A stretch of 64,000 bases of DNA from contig JACTVC010000026.1 in assembly GCA_018417955.1 (NCBI GenBank), forward strand, positions 124,001 through 188,000. The letters run 5' to 3'. This DNA comes from Laccaria trichodermophora (lineage: Eukaryota > Basidiomycota > Agaricomycetes > Agaricales > Hydnangiaceae). The notes under the pieces were generated by a model, which saw only the letters and a program-made list of their open reading frames with translations, had not been told where the DNA came from and made no database searches. Shown piece after piece: positions 55,790-64,000 of the stretch. Made by a program: the position numbers and the translations under genes. Every line of letters begins with the position of its first letter. Positions within the stretch are counted from its first letter, which is position 1.

Positions 55790-57000
55790 TGCCGCTTTGT
55801 CATTCTATGAATGCGTGATTGAGGCTCTATCCTTGACCGTATAGAAAAGTTTGAAAATCCGTCCGTCGATAACCATTTGTCCAAAACTCACCACGTGCAG
55901 GAACGTTGAACCTTCGTTCGTCTAACCAACAAATTCTCACATGAACCGTGACCTTCCCTTCGAAGCAAGAGGCAAATTAGTTTCCGGCCTTGGCCGCCTT
56001 CCAAAGTCACTTTGAACCTAAAAGGGTTGTACTCCATTGAGCAAGCCCCAGACATAGACTAGCCAACCCGCTCACTCACACAAGACGAGCACGGCCTCCT
56101 ACTGCATGTCAAGACACAGGCAGGGGATGGTATTCTTCTTTGCTTTAAAGGACGCAAAGATTGAGATTGGCGGATGGGCTGACTAGGAAGACCACAAATT
56201 GGACAAGCGCACCGCAGCTGTGGCTGTGCAACCTCGAACGAGAATTTGGTTTTTCATCACATCCTCAAAGCTTCTTGCGATAAAGGGGGGTTGAGGAGGA
56301 TAGATGTCACAAGCCTTTCTCGATTCATGTGGTGGCATCGGAAAAGAGAATCGAGGCCGTTGCTGGATCTTGAAAGACGCCGGTGTTTGCCCGATGTGAG
56401 GTGTCCAGTTGCTGGCTCGGTACTTGTCGTAACTGGCAGAAACTTGCGTAGTGTAGTGTGCACGTCTTTGCAAACATCTCCAGGAGGAGGGTTGGAAGGA
56501 GCTTGGTGCTATCCTCGTTGTACGAAATCACCAGGTACGATGTCGAAAAAATGTTGTAGCCGACAGACTCGGAGGTGTAGACGAGTGTTGCACAGTGAGC
56601 AAGTTTTGTGAATGTCTCTACAGGAAGCGTTAAAACAAGTGTAAACCGGAGCATCCCAACTCACCAGATTCATGTTAAGGAACGTCATACATTGTGTTCC
56701 TTCTCGACTCTTGAATCGAACAGCCACACAGAGTTGAGCTGAGAACGGGTGGGTACTGCAATAGACGGCTTCTTAAGGCCACGCTGCAGCTCTGTCGGTC
56801 ATCTCAAAACGACCTATGGCCTTCAAACTGGTGGTTTGGCCTTTCTCTCCAGTAATAACCCCATTCCTGAAATTTGCCAATGAAACTGGCGGTCTGACGA
56901 GCAATTACGACGTCCAAAGGGACACCACGATATCGCTGTCCGCCGACTTGTTATAAGCTTCCGAGCGCCGCCGTCGAATGGGCTGAAAAGCGAGAAAACT
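55790..57000 (-). repeat. Interspersed repeat R1, copy d (reversed)
   Basis: Reverse complement of the R1 copy at 15,050-16,275, with one tandem unit (about 56,090-56,400) and the left, formerly coding, half at 56,430-56,960. The conserved intron-like GTGAGT…TGTAG pair is retained at about 56,665-56,605. Confidence 0.75.
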
Positions 57001-57023
57001 GGAAAGACATTAGAAGTGATCAG

Positions 57024-57404
57024 TCAGTCAGGTTGGGGATGTGAAATTACGAGGGCGTTCCCATCACTGTGCTGGGTATTCATACACTCGATGGTAAGCT
57101 GGCAAGCGTCTCGAAGCGGAGGTTGGGAAGGCAATATAAGTACTGGAGACACGTTAGATAAATCATATTGAAAATGGTCGTAGAAGAACTCACTAAATAC
57201 ACGACAAGTTGTATTATCGATTTGTCGCCATGGCAAAGCGAGCATTTCTTGTGAACTTCGAGGCCTGACGCTTGCTCCTGAGGACGGCAGCTTTGGAGAA
57301 GCACGAATGGTGAATGGGGCTAGAAAACTCGCAAGCAGGCGAAGCCTCGCGCAGACATCCTGTTCATCAGTGGACACCACTTGCGCTCCAGAGACGCCTG
57401 TCAT
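57024..57404 (-). CDS. Unrecognised open frame of 126 codons
   Basis: Minus-strand frame with MTGVSGAQVVSTDEQ… and …ECMNTQHSDGNALVISHPQPD at its end. No motif. It may be an exon of the gene from which the left half of R1 was derived, since it continues that strand and lies next to it. Confidence 0.25.
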   Translation of the reverse strand: MTGVSGAQVVSTDEQDVCARLRLLASFLAPFTIRASPKLPSSGASVRPRSSQEMLALPWRQIDNTTCRVFSEFFYDHFQYDLSNVSPVLILPSQPPLRDACQLTIECMNTQHSDGNALVISHPQPD

Positions 57405-57479
57405 TAGCTGATAATAATTCTTGTTATCGCGCGCGTTTGCCCCGCTAGTGCCTGCATGCCGATCTTGCGTTCATGTTGC

Positions 57480-57905
57480 TGACTCGGGTTCGTCTTGGCC
57501 CACGACGCTTCCAGACAGGCTACGGGATTTGGAAAGAGGCAAAGTTACCCACATGCCGCCGACCAAGGGCAGGGATCCTTCGCGTAGGCGATTGTCATCT
57601 TCCTTCTCGTCTTCCTCATTCTCGCACAGACAATCCTCCTCCTACATCCGGTTCTTCTTCTTTCCCCAAGAAAGCCAGCACGAGCTGGAAAACCACATCT
57701 AGGACCAGCTGAAAAATCACTTCGGGGGGTGACATTTACGGGGTGGAAGGAGGACAAGAGTGAACTTGCTGAGGCCTGGCGTAGGGGGGAGCGCGTCAAG
57801 GCCGCTTTAGAAGGCATCCGTGATTGACTCGAAGAAGCAAAAGCAAAAAGAAAGGATCGAACCAGCGAGGAAAAGCAGGAAGGAGGAACACTGAAAACAA
57901 GGAGA
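57480..57905 (+). repeat. Fragment of the R2 module
   Basis: 'gccagcacgagct', 'ggggtggaaggaggacaagagtg', 'gggggagcgcgtcaa' and 'cgaaccagcgaggaaaagc' match 31,870-32,040 and 38,430-38,600. Confidence 0.6.
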
Positions 57906-58176
57906 CGGCACGTGACGTCACCTAACTGTCAACGACGCTGAATTCAACGTTGACCTCCCGATCCTTTTTGCCTTCCGCCTCTTAGCGTTCTCCCCGTAAT
58001 TGCTTCCCATAGCAATCCCACAGTTTCAAAACTAGGTATTCCACCACAACAACTTTACAGATTCTATGAGTACACGAGATTGATACGAGAAGTGTGTGCA
58101 AGTAAAAGACAAGCAGAAAGGAAAATGAAATGATGTTATGAACTCAGACATGACGCACATATACTCTGAGCGAGGT

Positions 58177-59503
58177 TCAAGTCAAGTAGATCATTTGACA
58201 GCGACCGCAGACCTGTTGCGTCCTCAACGTTGCCTCAACCCTGAGACAAAGTGATAAATAGTCATACATTGATATAGAGAATGCGAAACAATTCACCAGC
58301 CCATAGAACTTCAAAAGACGTTGCGTGAATGAAAGTCTCATCGGCTGGGCTTTCGAGGTGACCGCCGCAATTCTTTGTTTGTGCGCTGCGATTTCGTCTT
58401 CGGTGACGTTATCACCGGCGAGGGTTCTCTTCATGTGCTCCATGATCTCCTCCAAGGTATCCTTCAGCTCCTTCCCTGCCTGGTTCGCGGGAAGTCCCTT
58501 AGCGAGGTCAACTAGCTCTTCTTGGATACGCAAGACGCGCTCATCATCCCGTACTCTGCCAAGGACTGTCTCAACTAACTCGCGCGCTGACTCGTGTGAA
58601 GGAAGGAGCTTAAGAACTTTTGCCCCCTGCTTCTTGTACTCCTTCCAGTACACGTCGGACAACTGCTTCTCACGTCTAGCAAATGCTTCTGGAGTAAGTT
58701 TGCCAGATTTTGTGGTCCCGAAAACGACGGCTCCGAGGTTCTTCTTCCCGAAAAGCCTCTGAAATGCTTGAAGATCCTGAAGGGTCGTGCCTTCACTGAG
58801 CACGCGCGCGTCGGTTATATCATGGAGATAGATGAGACCGTCACATGTCTTTCCTGGACCATAGCTTCGTCAAGTTAGACATGATGCGGCAGGTCATAAG
58901 AATATTCTGGACTCACGACGATGCCAACCAGACTGCAATTCGCGTCAAGATTCCTGTATCCGTTTCATTGGTATTGTTGAACCCTGGTGTGTCAACAAGG
59001 ACAAGGCGCCTGTATTTCCCGGAGTCGTCCTTGAAGGCATTGTTGATGATGAAAGGCTGGAGGGCCGCAGTGCACGATTTAAGATCGTGACCCACTGTTG
59101 CCTTTTTCTCGCTTTTCTCGCCCAGGTAGGAGTTGATGAACTGTAGACATGCATAACTAATCGACGAGCAAGAGAAAAGATCCAACCATGAGAACCGACC
59201 GAGCTCTTTCCAACGCCTGCACGGCCCATCACGCTATGGAAGCGGTCAGCGCAATTGATTGAAATCGAAAGGAAATGATACGTACGGGACAATGATGTCG
59301 CCTTCCCTGGCATCGTTGAAATAGGTGTCTTCCACTTTACCCACTTTGGTTTTCCAAAGATCCCCTGTCCCCATATTCAATGAATTTGTTGTAGATTTCG
59401 ATTTCGAGTCGTGATGGTCGACTTGCGATAGGCCTTCAGCAGGAGGCTTGGACTTAAATGTACTGGACGTGTATCCCTCGTGCCCCAGTCTATATGTAGG
59501 CAT
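58177..59503 (-). CDS. AIG1-like P-loop GTPase 2 (about 387 aa)
   Basis: Exons: 59503-59286, 59233-59200, 59140-58917, 58864-58177. A polar N-terminus of about 70 residues precedes G1 GRAGVGKS (76-83); G3 LVLVDTPGF ends at 138; then GLIYLHDITDARV and VVFGTTKSGKLTPEAF, a TTKS string at the G4 position. The start MPTYRLGHEG is chosen because it fits the family; the same frame is open to an upstream ATG at 59779. The end is uncertain: a GTGAAT…CTCAG intron after KFYGL would shorten the protein to a form ending just after that block, whereas reading through adds 35 residues of doubtful sense. Exon borders match GTPases 1 and 3. Confidence 0.78.
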
Positions 59504-61053
59504 AGCATGAGCGTGGCCGATCAGGGAAAGATCTGAAACTGTAGGAATGGGAATGGTAATTTGAAGGGGAACGGCTCGCTGAAATGTGGTCAGAAAACTC
59601 AAGCTGAGTTTCCATCGATTCCGATGATCTCCGGGAACATCTCTGAAAAGTCGATTTAAATGTTTGAATTTAGTAAGCGGATTTGTTAAAGCACACAAGG
59701 GGTGTGAAGAAGGTACATGCGAAATCTTCAAAATGGAGTCACGAAGGTGAGAAAGCTGGAAGAGGATCAACAGATCCACTCACATGTACTGTACACAAAA
59801 TTCGCAACGAAGAGCGCAGAGGAATGTCTAAGGAATGCCCGCCAAACTAAGAGAAATGGCCGGAATGGCGAAGAAAGTCACCTCGAGGGCCGAGGTGATC
59901 ATAAAGACAGAAAAGCCGTAGACACGGCGAGAGGCAGAGTGTTTCCCCAAGACAATGAGGACGTACAAAGCGGCACGAACGCGGGCGAAGCGACGCCCAC
60001 GTCAATGGCGGAGACTGAGATGCAGTCTGTTATCATACAGAGAACGAGGGGACGTGTCGTCACATAAGGGAGGGAAGCACGTGTGCATGCTGATAAGATG
60101 TGATAAGATGTGATAAGACATCGAAGGGAAACTTCGCCTCCACAGCAGTGCATGAATACTTCAAGAGCATTATAGGCGTAGTTCTTCCTTTCCAGGTGGA
60201 ACGGAGTGCGTTCTAAGCCTACGTGAGTCTCTGGTGAGATAGACCAAAGATAGACGAGATGACATTGATGGCTGCCTCGTCCCGTCCTTTGTGAGTAGAG
60301 TTCTTGCATCTGAACTTACTAGCATGATTGACTGAAATGTGAAATTCTCAGTCTACTAGCTGACCGTTGACTAGTATGATGGATCCGGCGTTGATGCTTA
60401 GGAGTGTTCAGCCGTGTTCAGCCTTGTTTTCGCTCTATATCAAGCGGCTGTGTCTCATGCAAAGCACATATCTGGTCAACCTCGTTTAAATTCGTGCCAT
60501 CTGCTTATGCTTGCCGTACAGGTAGTCCAGGACTCCGGGATTGGTGCCAGCGGCTATAAGATCAAGAAGCTGTAGGGAAAAGCGCTTACGAAAGCCTTCA
60601 ACCCCGGGCCTCACCACAAGGCAATCAAAGTCCCTTTACACCCTCCAGTACTTCACCTTTCGCAAATCTCTTTCTTCTCTCTTTGACCGCCATCTGACAT
60701 TTTCCGGCTGCTTAGCCAGACCGCTAATACCAGACTACCAGTCACGGGGCACATTGAACGCAGGCTGCTTTGTTCCAAGATACGCTGGTGGACTTAGAGA
60801 CCGCTGGGATCGTTGCAAGCGGGGTCATCTCTTTTGGTGTTCCCTATCTTGTTTGTGGATGACCAATTCTCCTATGGAAGCCAACTCATCTACCTCTTCG
60901 GATGCAGCGCGTCCTCTTTCGCCTTATCAATATTCGTACCTGCGGCTTCAGCCTTCAGCGGATCGTACTTCTGACCAACGTTGCTCAAGTCTCTATCTGA
61001 TAGGCGATAGCAAGGCGTGGAGTTCTTCGATGCGAGAGGCCGTTTCCAGGACA
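59504..61053. other. No firm gene; possible decayed plus-strand gene at the right end
   Basis: 59,717-60,067 and 59,899-60,309 are overlapping opposite frames without motifs. From 60,874 a plus-strand frame begins MEANSSTSSDAARPLSPYQY and stays open into the inverted-repeat element at 61,054; it may be a gene start cut by that element. Confidence 0.3.
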
Positions 61054-61324
61054 CTACTATGCTATATCAGTACTTCGGCAAGCCCTCTCAGTCGGCGGTC
61101 ACAAATGTCACATTTTTTGGCGCATGAACGTGACAGACCGTGACTGGCCAAAAAACACAACTTCGCCAATTCTTCGTTTTTTTTCGACGAAAAAAGCGGA
61201 GTTGGGTTGGATTATGCCCAGAAGGCCCCGTCTCAAATTTTGTGGCAGGATGTTTTGTGGAAAGTTTGAGATCAGGAAAGTGCCGACTGAGAGGGTCTGC
61301 CGAAGTACTGATAGGGCATAGTAG
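61054..61324. mobile_element. About 270-bp inverted-repeat element
   Basis: Left arm 61,054-61,096 (ctactatgctatatcagt…) and right arm 61,282-61,324 are inverted copies of about 43 bp with a few differences, sharing 'cagtacttcggca' and 'ccctctcagtcggc'. No clear target duplication was found, so it is either an old MITE or a hairpin-forming repeat. Confidence 0.65.
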
Positions 61325-61811
61325 CAGCCACAATGGGAGTGCGAAATGGAGGATCGGGCTGCGGCTACTTGCCCCTTCCAGAAGTCCTACAGTTAAGTAT
61401 CATCATCAAGATGATCAACTCCAGATGTTTGATCAGTTGGGAGGCTCTGCAGTTAAAAATAAAAATCTCAACGTTGGCGGCTGGATCAGGGCCTCCCGTT
61501 CCCGCATTTCCGACCCCTCCAGTTGCATCGCGGCGGCTTGTGGCAAGGAAGATCAGCTGCGTAGTCATGCTGGCCCGGGGTGTCAACTGTCAGGGGCTCA
61601 GGCTTTTCTTCATGCTGGTCACCCCGTTTTGATGCACCTCACTTGCAATAAGTCATAAGTATATCACCCCAGTCGCATTTATGTCCAGCAGGAGCGCTCT
61701 GCCTCGAGCGCTGAGCTCCTTAGTATGATAGATCATATGCAGATTGCTTTAAATATGCTACCCGTTTTCCTCAAAAATCACTACATATTTCGAGAGTCTG
61801 AAAAGTTCAAG
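61325..61811. other. No gene recognised
   Basis: A plus-strand frame (61,140-61,658) is open but runs through the inverted-repeat element. It includes TVKYHHQDDQLQMFDQLGG, possibly coding relics. Confidence 0.3.
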
Positions 61812-63277
61812 TCACCGCTCTGCCCTCCAGGCAACGCCTCTTGGAGACGGTATCCCCTTCAACGCTGCTCGTTGCTTGTTTGCATGGATCGCCTCCTTGT
61901 TCGACATGCCCCTCATTTTCTTAGCAATGTCCTCCCACCACTTCACAAGTACTCCGAACGCCGAGGTTTTGAAAAGACTTTTCTTTTCATCCACAATTTG
62001 GATCTGGGCCTTCAAGGCTTGCCGACGGGGAGCTGCGATAATCAATTGATCAACAATTTTCCACGCAGTCTCATATGACCAGGGATCGAAGCGCGCGACG
62101 TTGCAGCCATGCCTGATCATGTCCGCCCAAAAGTCGCACTTCAGTTGCTCCTCGCGTTGGGATCCGACATCGAGGGTGACTTGGCTCCAGAAAGTGGTCG
62201 TAAGGATAACATTTGCCAACACCTCGGTGCCGCACAGCTCCTCAAACATCTTGAGGTTCCTTAAAGGAGTTCCCCGCATTCTAGCGTCTGCAATACTGTA
62301 GAGCTGAATGATGCCGGTCAACTTGATGCGCCGCCTGTAACTATTAAGAACCATTTGAAAACTAGGCAAGGCTGATGCATCCTACTGAAGTCACTTACGT
62401 CTTCACTAACCAGTCGGTAATGATCTTGAGAATTTCATAATCTGTGCGTCCGGAATCGTTGAAACCAGGAGTATCGATGAGAACGATTTTGCGTTCAGAA
62501 CCGTCCGGGTGTAAGCAGACGAATGCTTGTACTTCTTGGGTGCAAGATTCAACCGAATCATTGACGTATGCAACAGATTGTCCCATCAATTTGTTGATGA
62601 ACTAGAAGGTCGTCTTCGTGACATGATTGAAGGGGCTAACGAAGACACTCACCGAGCTCTTCCCTGCCCCACTAGGGCCCATCAACCTGGCGGGCACCAT
62701 CAATCATGGGAATCTATGGAAAAGATTATACTAACGCAATGATCGTGTCTTCCTCTGTAAGACTGTGGTCGAACGCTGATGGTGCCGTTTCGGAGGAATC
62801 ATCTGGATCTCTGAGGGGCGGCGGCGAGCCTGTACAATCCGATGGAGAAAAGTCCTGTAAATCGAGCTGGACAGGCAGGCAAGCAAGTTGAGGCCTTACC
62901 AGTGTGCCATTGGGCTTGCCTTCTTCTGAGCTCAAGGTGCTCTCTGTGACTGACGCTTTGATCCCTCGCAAGGGGGGTTGTCATGGTGAACAATGATGTT
63001 AAAGCTCAATTGCCAATTCACTGTGGGGCGAGCAGAGAGATGAAAAAGTGGAAGGTGGTGGGAGGCGAGGTGGGAGGACCTGAGTCCGAAGTTGTGTTTG
63101 AACCAGATCAAATTCTCGGGTGTTCCTCGTGGAAGAGGAGAGGCGACAATAGGCGCCGCACATACTTGTTTTGGTCGACCTTGCGCAAATGTCGAGGCGA
63201 GATACTTTAGCCCCACACTCATACAGACGCCTTGTTAGATCCTGTTCCAGATCTTCTCCAGTCGATTGGGTATCCAT
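61812..63277 (-). CDS. AIG1-like P-loop GTPase 3 (368 aa)
   Basis: Exons: 63277-63166, 62964-62736, 62686-62653, 62601-62399, 62340-61812; lengths sum to 369 codons with stop and all phases agree. Polar N-terminus, then G1 GPSGAGKS at 117-124, encoded on the same 34-nt mini-exon as in the two paralogues; G3 IVLIDTPGFND (D168); then LTGIIQLYSIADARMRGTPLRN and CGTEVLANVILTTTFW, followed by REEQLKCDFWADMI. The G4 position has TTFW where relatives usually show TTKWD, a change that may weaken guanine binding. The first intron (201 nt) is longer than usual and its acceptor (GAG) is inferred from phase. Gene 3 is the most diverged of the three. Confidence 0.78.
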
Positions 63278-63585
63278 TTTATCGGACCTACACGCAGAGC
63301 GATCTCAGTGTCAGGCAACGAAGGAAATGAGCTGGGTTGTATTAACTAGACGCAGAGTGACTAGATACATATGAGTATATGGGTAATCCGAAGGGGATAG
63401 TGAATACATACTCTCAGTTCGGGGAACGAGGTAAACGACAACTCAGTATAGTAGGGTCGACCACAGGGTTTATCATCGTGTCAGGATTTCAGTCATGGTC
63501 TGTACGTCCCTGACCTCATGACAACCTCGTCTAGCCGTCCTTATTGCGCTCGTGATATAGACTCCGAGCTTGTGGCATCAGACAC

Positions 63586-64000
63586 GTATCGCGCAGTGCA
63601 AGTTTTGCGGAGTACCTACAGGAAAGTTTGAGAATGTGTCCGACGATAACCATGTTGCCAGTCCGAACTCACCATGTGCAACCTCTCACATGAATGCGTG
63701 ATCTTCTCTTTGAAGCAAGAGATAAATTAGTTTCGGGCTTTGGCCACTCTCTTAGGGTCAAAACCATACAAGGATTGCTTTCCGCTGAGCCAGCCCCAGA
63801 CATCAGCTGGCCGGATCGCTCATTCTCACAAGGCGAGACGGCCTCCTCTTGCATGTCGAGACGCGGGCAGTGGCTGGTATTCTGCTTCAAACGACGATTG
63901 GCGGATGCGCTGACTAGGATAACCACAAAGCGGACAAGTGCACCGGGACTGTGGCTGTGCAACCTCGAACGAGAGATTGTTTTTCATCGTATCCTCGAAG
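63586..64000 (-). repeat. Interspersed repeat R1, copy e (reversed, runs off the window)
   Basis: Reverse complement of the R1 terminal part and of one tandem unit ('gcctcctcttgcatgtcgag', 'ctgtggctgtgcaacctcgaacg', 'cgtatcctcgaag'). The segment 63,278-63,585 to its left holds nothing recognisable. Confidence 0.75.

Overview
The window looks like an accessory, repeat-rich region of a filamentous basidiomycete (Agaricomycetes) nuclear genome. Genes are split by many short GT-AG introns of about 45-75 nt. There is an NB-ARC/TPR NLR-like receptor, a Crinkler-type protein with a kinase-like tail, three AIG1-like P-loop GTPases, a Tad1-like LINE and several small terminal-inverted-repeat elements. 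No tRNA, rRNA or CRISPR was found. The species cannot be named from the sequence alone.

Layout. 1-601: end of a coiled-coil gene. 1.8-8.4 kb: a full-length LINE on the minus strand, bounded by a 14-bp target-site duplication and sitting inside the remains of an older gene. 8.5-10.5 kb: a broken member (copy A) of a five-copy family with two tandem ubiquitin-like modules. 11.5-13.2 kb: a decayed beta-lactamase/transesterase gene. 13.3-16.3 kb: repeats and a 1.1-kb inverted-repeat element. 16.5-18.7 kb: copy B, broken by a small element and a 150-bp in-place inversion. 19.2-19.9 kb: a hAT-like element carrying a small zinc-finger gene. 22.8-25.0 kb: the NLR. 26.0-32.7 and 33.5-39.6 kb: a tandem segmental duplication carrying intact copies E and F of the Ubl family and two copies of a multi-exon pseudogene. 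39.6-41.2 and 46.5-48.0 kb: tandem arrays of a roughly 325-bp unit. 41.3-44.0 kb: the Crinkler-kinase gene, 636 codons in four exons. 49.2-50.6 kb: copy D, intact. 54.5-63.3 kb: three paralogous GTPase genes, each about 3.5 kb apart and all on the minus strand, separated by repeats.

Working together. Intracellular-surveillance-type proteins (NLR, GTPases), an effector-type Crinkler and a rapidly duplicated Ubl-repeat family sit among young transposons. Duplicate copies act as natural 'empty site' controls, so several insertions, one inversion and one probable gene loss can be read directly. The best candidate for something undescribed is the tandem-Ubl family: intact members D (352 aa), E (366 aa) and F (365 aa), with seven exons in a fixed phase pattern and a conserved C-terminal signature. 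That these genes share a common function with the NLR, Crinkler and GTPases is inference from proximity only.
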